Below are positions 22,022 through 32,201 of a DNA stretch of 64,000 nucleotides, one piece after another. Origin of the DNA: Trissonchulus latispiculum (Eukaryota > Nematoda > Enoplea > Enoplida > Ironidae). The stretch lies in contig JASAND010020864.1 of NCBI GenBank assembly GCA_030248195.1, forward strand, positions 1 through 64,000. Direction: 5' to 3'. Made by a program: the position numbers and the translations under genes. The notes beneath the pieces are model-generated. The model saw only the letters and a list, made by a program, of their open reading frames with translations. It searched no databases and had not been told where the DNA came from. Each line of letters begins with the position of its first letter. Positions within the stretch are counted from its first letter, which is position 1.

Positions 22022-25000
22022 TTACATACAAATTTTATAATGCCCATAAGCATAACTGGTAATGCCATCTTCCAACAAATACCTCTTATCGTCAAAGGGA
22101 GATAACCCCTTCTTATTAACATGCACACTAAACAACCTATGTTTATCACTTCTAATAAAATTCATCTGATGATACATAGTACTCCCATCAAAAATAGTTG
22201 AAACGTAATCTTTGAAATAAACCCCCTTTTTAACAATGGACTTTTTGATGCCTTTCAGTTTCTTTTTTTCATTACCCCCACATACCAATGCATATGCCTT
22301 AGCACGTATACCACAAAAAGCTTCAATAGGAACACCCTTAGTCTCATCCTTCATTTTACCCAACACCTTTTTGTTTTGTGTTGAATACAATGGATGATCC
22401 TCAGGGTATTCACTAGTATCAAATAAATCAATATCCCCAAGCATATCATTGTAGACATTATCAGTAATAATATGATAACACAAACTGTCCGTATCAGTAA
22501 ATAACAATTTTACATTATCTTCGTATTTTGGTACAATATAGTTATAATGAAAGTCATACATTAAGTATTTAGACAATTCCAGTACACTAAATCCAACATA
22601 TATAGGTTTACAAAGTTCAACAGTAACACGTTTCATCGATACTGCTACCAAGTCATCAGCAAATATAGTAGATCGATTATATCTAGTATTAGATACAAGT
22701 TTATCGTGTTTTTTAGAGTCAGTAACTAGTTTAATGTGCTGGTAGGCTCTGACGTTTTCCATTGTCTTCCCAAATACTGCATTATTGAGTAGCTTGTATT
22801 GATCCTTCTCAAACTCGGACTTAGCAACCTTTCTCTTCTCTGTATTGAACATAATATAGGGCTGCATCCACGGATTCTGGGTAAATTTCAGGACTCGATG
22901 AATCTTTGTGAGTTGAAGTCCAAGTGTAAGGTATTGCTTTAAATTAAAATAGTGCACGATGTAGTTCTTCTTTATCAGTAGATTGGGTACCAACTTTTCT
23001 ACCTTTCCAGAAAATATAGATAAGTCCTTCTTCAGGTTTGAAGCATATGGGGACAGCATATCATCGGTAATAGTCAATTTTTCAGGAGCAACAGGGTACG
23101 AGTTATGAGAGTCATGTAACTGATTGGGATACTCTAGATCGACCTCCAATACGTATCCAGTATCCTGTTCGATTTCCTGTTCTAGCCAATTAATCCCATC
23201 AAATGATTCCATCCAATTGAAATCTCGAACTGGTAGATGCTGAACCATAGCCCACCCATATAAGTTATTAGCGTCTAAGTATGTGATCCATGAATTTGGG
23301 ATGGAAGAGTCGTAATCTGGACACATAGGGTTGTTAGCTTTAGCGTATCTATGTGAAATCATTGACACTCCACCTCGTATCCCGGCCTCGAAAAATGTGT
23401 ACATATCAGGGTCCTGAAGTAGCTCCAGTTCAATTCCAGTCATTTTAAGACAAGCATCCCATCCAAAGGAAGGAAGGGTGTAATAATGAGCAGGGTCTAA
23501 TTCATAGTATTGCAGTCCAAATATGCGAAAGTTTTCAAAAATGTCAGCCAATAATAAGACGTCCGTTAGTAAATATAAGTCATGGTATTGACCCAAGGAT
23601 TGAATGTTGAAATGATTCCAAACCTTTAAAGCATGTTGATAGTCCTCCATTGAAATGTTGTTATCATTCAGTTCATTATAGAAGTGTTCGTGTGAAGGGA
23701 GGGAAGTTTCATTGAATTTATCCCAAGAATCCATATAATCGTAGGGATATACTCCTTTGCGCAACAGCAAATCCAAGTTATCTCCACTGAAGTTCTTGGA
23801 CATGCACACAAACTTGTCCTTTCCATCTTTGACAAGATTAGCAGTGAGTGACTCCAATGAACTTGACATGAGTTGACACGTATCAATAAACTTGATTTTC
23901 CAGCCAAGCTCTTCTCGATTCTTCTTCCGAATAAGTGTAAAGCAGAGATAATCTTCCATACCCTTCGGTATACAGTCTAACTCAAGTTGATGTTCATTAG
24001 CGATACTTCCGATCTGCTGCATGATTAAGTGACCATCATACCGTCGTAGATTGTGTACACCCACTACAATATCTCTGTTGAGCCTTAGGGCTAGGTTGCA
24101 CTCCAAATGAGCTGAGCCACGGAACCTGCCACAGAGATGACAGTGATCTCGAACTCCATCTTCTTGCAGTTCCTTTTTACATAGATAACAAATAATAGCA
24201 TCATTATGTTGTCGTTGCTCTTCTGGTGATAGATTCATGGGCTCCGCAATCCTTAGTTTTTTCTGGTAGTCTTCACATTTGCTTACAAGTTGCTTCAAAA
24301 ACACTTGCAAACAATCCTTTCCCCTATATACCGTAGGAGAACCAATCATTTTATCATGTCCACAACAGCTATAGACGTCAATCAATCCATATCCGCAGGG
24401 GGTGTGAAGCTGGTAGGGCGATGTGAATGATCTGCTAGTACTTGGTTGACAACTCTCAACCTTCTCCAGCATACATTCAAAGTCAGCATACATTATATAG
24501 GGAACCCTTTGCATCTTGTGCATGTTTCTGAAGTGTAGCCACTTATCTTCAGGCATCACAACAGCAGTAGGTTCATTCTTCTCACATCTTTCAATGTGTT
24601 GCTTCTGTTTTTCTTCGGTATAGCAGGGTATGAGACATCGGGGGCAAAAGTACTTTTTCGTCTTGTGATGTCTTTCCTCAGACAATAGTCTATCCAAGTT
24701 CTTGATCCAACAGTAGTGTTGTTTACTTCCATTTCGTAACAGTAACAAGTCCACATGTCGTTTCTGAACCAACTTTGAAATATATAATGGAGCAACGTTC
24801 TGCTGAGATTCTCCATAAATATTAATTGAGACACCATTAAGTTTCTCAAACTTTAAAACGTCCTTAAGCGCAACAGGAAAGTAGATGTCGGTAAAATCCA
24901 ATTCCTCATCGTATAACGTATAATTACTGACTCGGCTAGCCATTTCTCTTGCTGGTAAGGGATGTAAAGCAGACAGGACTGCCCATTTGAAGCACTGATC

Positions 25001-25735
25001 ATCATTGTTTTGAACATTAATAACAGCCTTCTTAGTTTCGATATGCTTAGGAGTTGGGATATAAGAAGAACCATGGAGGGGACGATACCAGGTACGATGA
25101 ATGTCCAAATGGATGATTTCCCTAATTACCCAGCCAGATCCCTTCTTCAGAAAGTTCTCAATATGAAGTAGGATCTCAGGGAAGCACTCCCTGATCTCCA
25201 TTGTGACATCATTACCAGGAAGGATTACTCTAGCTCTACAGTTAAAGTAACCCTCAATTGTCTCCTCTGGATTAGTAGCCCGTTCAAACAGAATCTTCAT
25301 GCATAGCCATATTTTCAGACCTCCATGCTTATCCAGTTGAATTTTGACCAGCTCCACCAGCTGATCCAATACAGTAGATAGAAATCTCTCAGGATCAACC
25401 ATAGGCTCGGTGGGATAAAGAGTTGTAACATCGATAGAGTTATCAAGAGCAGAACGAGACGTCTTCGAATAATGTTGTCCAAACATCTGAGGTGTTGATG
25501 TGGTAGGTGGGACTTCTTTCTTCTGTCTCTTTGGAGGAGGTTCAGCATGATGACTGCGTTGATGTTTGATGACGTCGTTGTTTCTGGTGAATGATCGTTG
25601 ACAGATAGGACAATTGAATCGTCTTATCTGCTGATGAACTTCACGTTGATGCCTCATGAAGTTCCTTTTGTGGGTAAATGTCTTCCCACAGAGCTTGCAT
25701 AAAAAACCGACTTGACTCGAGCTTGACATTTTCAA
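22022..25735 (-). CDS. Polinton/Maverick-type protein-primed DNA polymerase B with N-terminal zinc fingers
   Basis: An uninterrupted 1,237-codon frame for a family-B polymerase of the kind that copies linear protein-capped DNA. Visible in order: two C2H2 fingers (about residues 12-34 and 41-62), a third C2H2-like finger (363-384), exonuclease motif I YADFE (416-420), an HNH/endonuclease VII-like cluster CYLC..DHCHLC..H..CN (516-547), exonuclease II RYDGHL (565-570) and III (717-725), polymerase motif A YLDANNLYG (819-827), motif B KLLNNAVFGK (980-989), and motif C TDTDS (1079-1083). The C-terminus ends with the usual YLLEDG..YGH. All catalytic residues I can check are present. AATAAA lies about 12 bases after the stop. 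No other Polinton gene or TIR is visible nearby, so it is a solitary fragment or an unusual polB-only unit. Confidence 0.92.
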   Translation of the reverse strand: MKMSSSSQVGFLCKLCGKTFTHKRNFMRHQREVHQQIRRFNCPICQRSFTRNNDVIKHQRSHHAEPPPKRQKKEVPPTTSTPQMFGQHYSKTSRSALDNSIDVTTLYPTEPMVDPERFLSTVLDQLVELVKIQLDKHGGLKIWLCMKILFERATNPEETIEGYFNCRARVILPGNDVTMEIRECFPEILLHIENFLKKGSGWVIREIIHLDIHRTWYRPLHGSSYIPTPKHIETKKAVINVQNNDDQCFKWAVLSALHPLPAREMASRVSNYTLYDEELDFTDIYFPVALKDVLKFEKLNGVSINIYGESQQNVAPLYISKLVQKRHVDLLLLRNGSKQHYCWIKNLDRLLSEERHHKTKKYFCPRCLIPCYTEEKQKQHIERCEKNEPTAVVMPEDKWLHFRNMHKMQRVPYIMYADFECMLEKVESCQPSTSRSFTSPYQLHTPCGYGLIDVYSCCGHDKMIGSPTVYRGKDCLQVFLKQLVSKCEDYQKKLRIAEPMNLSPEEQRQHNDAIICYLCKKELQEDGVRDHCHLCGRFRGSAHLECNLALRLNRDIVVGVHNLRRYDGHLIMQQIGSIANEHQLELDCIPKGMEDYLCFTLIRKKNREELGWKIKFIDTCQLMSSSLESLTANLVKDGKDKFVCMSKNFSGDNLDLLLRKGVYPYDYMDSWDKFNETSLPSHEHFYNELNDNNISMEDYQHALKVWNHFNIQSLGQYHDLYLLTDVLLLADIFENFRIFGLQYYELDPAHYYTLPSFGWDACLKMTGIELELLQDPDMYTFFEAGIRGGVSMISHRYAKANNPMCPDYDSSIPNSWITYLDANNLYGWAMVQHLPVRDFNWMESFDGINWLEQEIEQDTGYVLEVDLEYPNQLHDSHNSYPVAPEKLTITDDMLSPYASNLKKDLSIFSGKVEKLVPNLLIKKNYIVHYFNLKQYLTLGLQLTKIHRVLKFTQNPWMQPYIMFNTEKRKVAKSEFEKDQYKLLNNAVFGKTMENVRAYQHIKLVTDSKKHDKLVSNTRYNRSTIFADDLVAVSMKRVTVELCKPIYVGFSVLELSKYLMYDFHYNYIVPKYEDNVKLLFTDTDSLCYHIITDNVYNDMLGDIDLFDTSEYPEDHPLYSTQNKKVLGKMKDETKGVPIEAFCGIRAKAYALVCGGNEKKKLKGIKKSIVKKGVYFKDYVSTIFDGSTMYHQMNFIRSDKHRLFSVHVNKKGLSPFDDKRYLLEDGITSYAYGHYKICM

Positions 25736-25784
25736 GAATGACCATACTGTAGATTGTTGCTCCTTTTATGTATTTCGTGGTCAC

Positions 25785-26110
25785 CTTTTCACGTGATGTT
25801 CACATTCATGACTCATCAAAAACTGGAAATAACCGGTTTTAACGACAATACTTAAAGTATTTAATTACCAATGTCACGTGATTTTCGTATTAAAGAATCA
25901 TCAAAACCGGGACTAACCGGTTGCACTAAGTATATGTTGGATATATAATCACTCTAATATCACGTGATTTTCGCATTGGTGACTCATCAAAACCAGAATT
26001 AACCGGTTGCACTAACTACATTCTGAGTATATAATTATGTCACGTGAGGTAGTTAGATGATTCATTCAAAATCCGGAAAAACCAATACTGAGCAATGTTG
26101 ACGCAATACT
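25785..26110 (-). promoter_or_regulatory. four 80-86 bp promoter-like repeats upstream of polB
   Basis: CACGTG (E-box) occurs at 25790, 25875, 25961 and 26041. Each copy continues, on the plus strand, with TGACTCATCAAAA or a variant and then AACCGGTT; the fourth copy is degenerate. On the sense (minus) strand this reads ACCGGTT, TGAGTCA, CACGTG, and then a TATA-like ATAAAAGG about 40 bases before the ATG. Confidence 0.7.
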
Positions 26111-26235
26111 ATCCCTTCTGTGTGTACATCTTTAGCTAATAATGGTTGTACAATATCTCTTCTGTGCCTCTGGTTCATAATGATTGCGTAATATCCTTAG
26201 CAAATAGCGATTGCATGTCACCCCTTCTATTCCGA

Positions 26236-27441
26236 ACGGCAAAGTGGAACCAGCCCAGCAAGATGGGTGGGTCAGACGGCAAAACAGACACCGGGAATGA
26301 GCTGGGCGCACCAGAAAACCCCTATAGACAAAGTTTTGAGAGGCTGAGTAAAGCCTACTATGTATCTCTAGGAAGTGGTTGCCGACCTGACCCTCCAGAC
26401 GGCAAAGTGGACCGTTAGTTAGTTCATCAATATATGTAATTTCCGAATATAAAAAGAAATCAGCTCCAGCTCGTAACGTTCGACCTGAGCGACGACCACA
26501 AAAATGGTCACTTTTCGCTATGAGCCGACTTTGCGGCGCCACTGCGGCGCTGTGGCGCAGCTGCGGCGCAAAAAAAGTTGTGATTCTTAAATTCTTTAGA
26601 GGTTACTACTAGACCCTATAGCCCTTTAGGTTGGCCCACCGCTGCAGATCACGTGAAAGCGGCGAACATTATGTACAATACAACCATCAAATAGGAGAAA
26701 CCGGAAAAAAAACATCGCCGCCATAACCGGTCCGGGGCGCAACTTTTTAACGGTAAGTGATACGGGGCTGAAACTTCACAGATATACTAAACTTGATGTG
26801 CTCTACAACTTGCGCATGAAATCTGCGCAGGATCTGCGCAGGATTTTGCGCAGCTTCTGCGCAGCATATTTTACACAGTCTCCAGCCACTTTTCACACAT
26901 ATTATAGGGGTCGCTGCCGCGACCCCTATGAAAAGATACTACAACAGAAAAACGAAGTAATGGGAAGAGGAATTCTTTAAATTCCTGTTGGAGCAAGCAA
27001 TATGCGGAAGTCGAAGAATTAATTAAAACTTAAAATTCACAAAATAGAAACAAAGCAGTTCACATCAAATTAGTGACTTTTGCCAAAGCTCTGTTGTTTT
27101 TTTCTCGGTTAACGCTTATTTTCTAGCGAAGTGTTGGAACGATCGGATGTGGGCATTTTGGTCCAATGCCATGATATATCGGTAGACAGTATCCCCCAAT
27201 GCTACCAAACGAAGGTCATTTTGGCACTCGGCCAACTTTGGCTCTGTCAAGGCCTCAAACTATTGCTATGTGCGCTGTTTAAATTGGCTTTCGAGGCCGC
27301 TTTGTGGCCTCCCCATTGTTATTTTCCGTTGCTGTTTCGCGGCGTTACGTAACGCGTCGGGCTTTCGCTATTTTGGCACTTCGGTTGAAATCAACTTTTT
27401 TCACAGGCTAGTTGCTAGATCGGTTTGGTTTACTTTATTTT
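26236..27441 (+). repeat. left arm of a 1.2-kb inverted repeat
   Basis: Nearly identical in reverse complement to 32202-33405; the frames readable in both arms (73 and about 100 codons) translate the same. Contents: ACGGCAAAGTGG words, GCGGCGC repeats (26530-26570), TGCGCAG repeats (26820-26870), and a perfect hairpin of GGGGTCGC/GCGACCCC at 26906-26930. No transposase motif. A diverged relative lies at 51184-52475. The outer edge here looks truncated, since the partner arm continues with family sequence. Confidence 0.93.
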
Positions 27442-27686
27442 ATTTGAATATTTCGGACTATGCGCACAAAGTTGCTTTGTTGCTTTGCTTAATTCACAAA
27501 CTTTGCTTTTTTGGCAACGAAAATCAACTTTTATAGTATATGCCAGAAAAATAGCGCTATTTTTAGCATATTTTTCGAAAATCCCCCCCCCCCCCCCAAA
27601 AATTCCTTGCCCCTCGGACCTTTGGGTTGGGCCCCCCCCCCCCAAGAAAAAATCCCTAGAATAAGCCCAGGGTGGTACCCATATAT
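27442..27686. other. spacer between inverted arm and LINE tail
   Basis: AT-rich sequence followed by C runs at 27583-27597 and 27631-27642, fragments of the GC-tract MITE type. No gene. Confidence 0.4.
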
Positions 27687-27713
27687 TCAAGTCAAGTCAA
27701 GTCAAGTCAAGTC
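27687..27713 (-). repeat. pentanucleotide tail of the LINE (TCAAG)n
   Basis: Five tandem copies of TCAAG (CTTGA on the sense strand) mark the 3' end of the minus-strand LINE. CR1, L2 and related clades end in short microsatellites rather than poly-A. Confidence 0.8.
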
Positions 27714-27964
27714 GTTTATTACTTAAATGCACCGGCTTACAAAAACACTAACAAGGTTATGACAGTATTCCTAGTGCCGATGTTCCTATGTTAGATAGAA
27801 CCTCCGCCGACCTTTATCTCAGGCCATGTGGCAGAAGACGTGTTAGTAGCAACATATTAATACATAACGAAACTGGGACATATATTTATATGTAAGTACA
27901 AGAAGATTTGAGCATTTATATACGTATAAAAAAGAATGATGCAAATAAGTAGAGCGCACAGGAA

Positions 27965-30817
27965 TTAATTTAATTCCCTGAACGCGCGCCCTCGGATGAA
28001 ATTCCATAAAAGCGGTTCCATGTTTTTCAATTTCGATTTGAAACTTCTGAACGAGATGAACCCATTAGGTGATTCAAAAATTTCAGATGGTAAAGAATTC
28101 CAAACATTAACCACCCGATTAAAAAAGAATGATTGAGCATGTACAGTGCTACAGACTTTTCCTGAGAGCTTGTATTGGTGACCCCTAGTCCCAATCTGGG
28201 GAGCATAAGTAAAATATACATCAAATAAGCCACGAATATTGCCGAAAACAATATTATACATTAACTCTAAGTCATATAATATCCGTCTAAGTTCGAGTGA
28301 TTGCAGTTTGCATATGTCAAGTCTTTCCCTATAAGTTAAGTTGCGAAGTCCTGGTAATCTTTTTGTGAAACTACGTTGTACATTTTCTATTAAATCAATT
28401 TCAGCAAGAGTATACGGAGACCAAATTTGACATGCATATTCCAATATCGGTCGTACATAACACGTAAAGAGCTTAACCATAAAATCTAAATCTCTACACT
28501 CAAAGACAGCAAATATAATTCCAACACGTTTGCATGCATTTGCTTTAATAGCAGCGATATGCTCCTTAAATTTAAAATCACTGGTAAAATTTACACCCAA
28601 GTCCTTCACAGAATTTAAGTCAGATATATTTTCCCCATTAATCTGGTACATAAATTCAGGATTATTTCTACCGAAGTGTACAGTACCACATTTAGAAATA
28701 TTCAGCTGCATCTGCCAATCAACCCCCCATTCAAAAACTCTATCAAGGTCCAACTGATATTGTTGCGGAGGTAAACAGTGTCCCACAGATCCAAACAACT
28801 TTACATCATCAGCAAACATTCTTACTTTCATGAAATTAACAACATCAGGCAAGTCATTAACATATACAAGAAACAGAAGAGGACCAAGTACTGAACCTTG
28901 GGGTACCCCACTAACAACTGGCATCCAATCGGAATAATTGTTATCAATTTTAACACGTTGAAAACGGTTCGAAATGAATGACTTGATCCAATTTAAAATT
29001 TTACCCCGAATTCCATAAGCATATAGTTTGTGAATTAGTTTCGTATGCGATACAGAATCAAAAGCCCGTTTAAAGTCCAAATAAATTACATCAACAGCTT
29101 TTCCACTATCAATATCATCAATCCACTGGCTTATACATTCCAATAATTGTGTAACGCACGATTTTCTAGAAATAAAACCATGCTGAAAGTTAGATATTAG
29201 ATTCGCAGACTCAACATGATGATAAATCAGTGGTTTCAAGATTGTCTCCATATTCTTACATGGAACGACAGTTAAACTTACAGGTCTGTAATTTAAAGGA
29301 CTTTTCTTATCTCCCTTCTTAAAGATGGGCACAACATCTGCACAGCGCCATTCAGTAGGAACACTACCCGATTGCATAGATATATTGTAAATAACCTTCA
29401 AAGGATATGCTAACTCCAAGGCTAATTTTTTATAAAAAGCACTTGGGAATCCGTCTGGTCCGCCAGAAAATTTAGCTGGTAACTTTTTCAAGGCATGATA
29501 CACTTCAAACTCATCAAAAACATATTCACAAATGCCCAGATGGTTTTGGGGTAATCTGTCCTCAAAATCTGGTAAATTGTTATTATCATGCACAAATACA
29601 GATGCAAAAGTTTCATTCAATAAATTACATTTCTCTAACGTTTCTGTAACCACATTGTTATCATTATTCAATAAACTGCATATATTGTGACCACTTTGCC
29701 CCATTTTAGATTTAGCATAAGAATAAAATTTTTGAACACATGGAGTTGTTACTAACGATTTTTCATATCCAATTTTAAACAAACGAATTTCTCTCTTAAC
29801 TTGAGCACAGAGGGAACGGTGAAAATCTTTATCATTCTGCGATCTGGTGCGCTTAAATTTTGTCCAAGCACGCCTTTTTCTGTTTAGCAGTAGCTTGATA
29901 TTGGCAGGTAACGGTCTGCCATACGATATTCTCCGTTTTATAGGTACATAATTTTCCGCTGCAAACATCAGTACATCTTTAAATACAGTCCAATAGTCAT
30001 CGACACTGACACAAGATTCAAATACTAAGTCCCATACAATTGCATTTAGAAAAACCTTAATACTTTCATAGTCTGCACGGGTGAAATCTTTCTGTAAAAA
30101 GTTTGTTCTAATATTCCTAGCATTATATGGAACTATAAATTCAATAACACCGTGCTTACACATACCCAGTGGCTCTAATACCCTCACTTGCTTTACACTA
30201 AAAATATTGTATCCAAAGACTAGATCAAGTGTGTTATAGGGTGCTGCAAAATAAGTAGCCTCATTTACAAACTGAACAAACCCTTTGTCTATCATATCGT
30301 TCAAAAAGGTATGCGCATCCCCCATCCCATAGACAATTGGTACATTCCAATTTATTTCAGGTAAATTAAAATCACCCATAACAAAACATCGGTCACATGT
30401 AGATATAGCTACATCAATATTTTGCAAAATGTTAGCAATACTTGACACATTTGGAGTAGGTGAATGGTAGAACACACCAAAACGCATTGTTGAGTTCGCA
30501 GAATCATGAATGTCAACCCATATTGACTCACAATTCCTGCCATCTAAATCATCCTTATGGTAATGTTTAAGCGAGTTGCTAACATAAATGCAGACCCCGC
30601 CTCCCCGTCTCCCAGTGCACCGATCTCTTCTATAACAAGAAAAGCCTTCAATATGTGAAAAATTTTCGGGAAAATCTGGAGTAAACCAGGTTTCTGATAT
30701 AAAAATTAGCTTAGCTTTTGATTCCGAAATTCTTAACTTTAGTTCGGTAATTTTGTTCCTAAGAGATCCAGCATTCAACAGTAAGCAAGTCAGATCCTGA
30801 ATTTTAAAAGTAGGCAC
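27965..30817 (-). CDS. LINE ORF2: apurinic-type endonuclease and reverse transcriptase
   Basis: The endonuclease occupies residues 1-230: LLLNAGSLRNK, SETWF (41-45), RGGGVCIYV (71-79), GDFNLPEINW (148-157), LDLVF (197-201). The reverse transcriptase follows: FKKGDKKSPLNYRPVSL (499-515), YLDFKRAFD (579-587), GVPQGSVLGP (637-646), FADD (668-671). A C-terminal LINE tail follows (YVRPILEYA..IWSP). No RNase H. The stated start is a GTG; the first in-frame ATG is near residue 111, inside the endonuclease. The frame extends upstream unbroken to the UAG that ends ORF1. Confidence 0.93.
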   Translation of the reverse strand: MPTFKIQDLTCLLLNAGSLRNKITELKLRISESKAKLIFISETWFTPDFPENFSHIEGFSCYRRDRCTGRRGGGVCIYVSNSLKHYHKDDLDGRNCESIWVDIHDSANSTMRFGVFYHSPTPNVSSIANILQNIDVAISTCDRCFVMGDFNLPEINWNVPIVYGMGDAHTFLNDMIDKGFVQFVNEATYFAAPYNTLDLVFGYNIFSVKQVRVLEPLGMCKHGVIEFIVPYNARNIRTNFLQKDFTRADYESIKVFLNAIVWDLVFESCVSVDDYWTVFKDVLMFAAENYVPIKRRISYGRPLPANIKLLLNRKRRAWTKFKRTRSQNDKDFHRSLCAQVKREIRLFKIGYEKSLVTTPCVQKFYSYAKSKMGQSGHNICSLLNNDNNVVTETLEKCNLLNETFASVFVHDNNNLPDFEDRLPQNHLGICEYVFDEFEVYHALKKLPAKFSGGPDGFPSAFYKKLALELAYPLKVIYNISMQSGSVPTEWRCADVVPIFKKGDKKSPLNYRPVSLTVVPCKNMETILKPLIYHHVESANLISNFQHGFISRKSCVTQLLECISQWIDDIDSGKAVDVIYLDFKRAFDSVSHTKLIHKLYAYGIRGKILNWIKSFISNRFQRVKIDNNYSDWMPVVSGVPQGSVLGPLLFLVYVNDLPDVVNFMKVRMFADDVKLFGSVGHCLPPQQYQLDLDRVFEWGVDWQMQLNISKCGTVHFGRNNPEFMYQINGENISDLNSVKDLGVNFTSDFKFKEHIAAIKANACKRVGIIFAVFECRDLDFMVKLFTCYVRPILEYACQIWSPYTLAEIDLIENVQRSFTKRLPGLRNLTYRERLDICKLQSLELRRILYDLELMYNIVFGNIRGLFDVYFTYAPQIGTRGHQYKLSGKVCSTVHAQSFFFNRVVNVWNSLPSEIFESPNGFISFRSFKSKLKNMEPLLWNFIRGRAFRELN

Positions 30818-30838
30818 ATCACCCGAGAGCTCGCCCCC

Positions 30839-31705
30839 CTACGGACAACCGTTATTCAATGCATCAAGATCACAGCGAGTTTTAGTAGCTTTATCAAATA
30901 TTATTCCATTTCGAATCACGGCAGTAGGAATCGATTTGCGAACTTCATCGAGCTGGTTTCTGAGGGCCCGTTCCTGGAGCCGTTCTCGGTAGGTTAGATC
31001 TTTGCGACACCACATCTTGATCCAATGGTCCTTCTTCTTCTGTAAAGTGGTCAAATCACGCAACAGAATCTCACGTGATTCCATGTGCGCGACCTTCACC
31101 TTTATAATTCTCGGCTTCCCATCGGTTCGTTTGGTTCCATCACGATAGACATCCACGATATCATTTGGAGGAATCTTCAGCTCAGCTGCCATGGCACGCA
31201 CTTCGGCTAGGTCAGATTCTCTGGTCTCCGCAATAGATAGGTCAGCACCTTTCTGATCCACAGGTTCAGGCAACTGAAACAAAACGACCTTATCTGATTT
31301 CGCCTGACGCTCTAAAAGGTCCTCCATTTGCTCCCGAACCTGGGTGTAGGATAATCCCGCAGGCTGGCTTTCCATTTTATCAATACGTTTATACAGACCC
31401 GAGACCATAGTTTCCAAAGCAGAAATACGGTCATTTGCTGTCTGGTCCACAGCATTCACCGGGGAGGTAGAAGTAGAACTGTCAAGTAAACCACGTACTT
31501 TCTGCATACAGGCCTGACAAGAGTAGGTGAGAGACAAAACCGCTAAAACGTTCGAATCACATTTCTTAAAAGAAGCCTCCGGAATACCGCAGCATTTAGG
31601 ATGGAAAACCCGCTGACAAAATGAGCATTTCAGCTGATGATCTTGGCTGGCAATCATACTCTTGCCAGCACTACAGTCAATACCGGCACCACACGACAAG
31701 GCCAT
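30839..31705 (-). CDS. LINE ORF1 with PHD-like zinc finger
   Basis: 288 codons. Residues about 5-65 form a Cys/His cluster (C..C....H..C.GI and YSCQAC) like the PHD-type finger found in ORF1 of CR1-like elements. It is followed by a short coiled stretch (NDRISALETMVSGLYKRIDK, near 93-112) and an RRM/CTD-like nucleic-acid-binding region (VVLFQLPE ... DVYRDGT ... PRIIKVKV). The protein would coat LINE RNA. It ends in UAG at 30841-30839, seven codons before the GTG of ORF2 in the same frame. Confidence 0.88.
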   Translation of the reverse strand: MALSCGAGIDCSAGKSMIASQDHQLKCSFCQRVFHPKCCGIPEASFKKCDSNVLAVLSLTYSCQACMQKVRGLLDSSTSTSPVNAVDQTANDRISALETMVSGLYKRIDKMESQPAGLSYTQVREQMEDLLERQAKSDKVVLFQLPEPVDQKGADLSIAETRESDLAEVRAMAAELKIPPNDIVDVYRDGTKRTDGKPRIIKVKVAHMESREILLRDLTTLQKKKDHWIKMWCRKDLTYRERLQERALRNQLDEVRKSIPTAVIRNGIIFDKATKTRCDLDALNNGCP

Positions 31706-32076
31706 AATAGGATCGTACGTAGCAAAAGCACCAGGAGTCGGTCAGCCAGTCACGTATGCAAATCAGTCAGCCAGTCAGTCTCAGTGATCGGCCACCCAGA
31801 GAGCTCAAAAACGGTAAGCCAGTAAATCAGAATTAAGTTAGCACAAAAAATCGGCCAGTTCAGACAGTCCCAGAACCAAACTCGCCGGAAAATGTCGAAA
31901 TTAATTCAATCGAAATAATCAATTGAAATAATAAAATCAAATCGAAATAATCCAATCAAATCAGAATCAAAGTCGAAATTAATCCAATCGAAATAATCGA
32001 ATTGAAATAATAAAATCGAATCAAAATAATCCAACCAAATCGAAATTGAAATCAGGATCCGCCTAAAGCAATACAA

Positions 32077-32181
32077 GATTCAGGCTGTTCGCAACTAAAT
32101 GATTGTTCGCGTTTTTCTTCGCCGAGCAGATGAAAATATATGCACACTCGTATATATAATAAGTTGCAAACAACCTGAATC
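32077..32181. mobile_element. 105-bp MITE-like inverted repeat
   Basis: GATTCAGGCTGTTCGCAACT at the left and its inverse AGTTGCAAACAACCTGAATC at the right match at 17 of 20 positions. Too short for any gene. It sits between the LINE 5' end and the right arm. Confidence 0.6.
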
Positions 32182-32201
32182 AAATGGGTTAAAACCTGTT
32201 A

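Larger units (their letters stand above)
27687..32060 (-). mobile_element. full-length CR1/L2-like non-LTR retrotransposon
   Basis: Comprises a repetitive 5' region (31706-32060, rich in AATCGAAAT words), ORF1, ORF2 and a microsatellite 3' tail. Both long frames are open, which suggests recent activity. It lies wholly between the two 1.2-kb inverted arms. I could not identify target-site duplications by eye, and the exact 5' end is uncertain. Confidence 0.85.

Noticed and set aside
26132..26542. Transposase or accessory gene in the inverted arm
   Set aside because: The 136-codon frame crosses the arm boundary and contains no catalytic motif; the repeat family at 51.9-52.4 kb shows the same DNA with broken frames.
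27131..27352. 73-aa protein conserved in both inverted arms
   Set aside because: The arms are identical as DNA, so protein conservation carries no information; there are no motifs and no independent homolog in the window.
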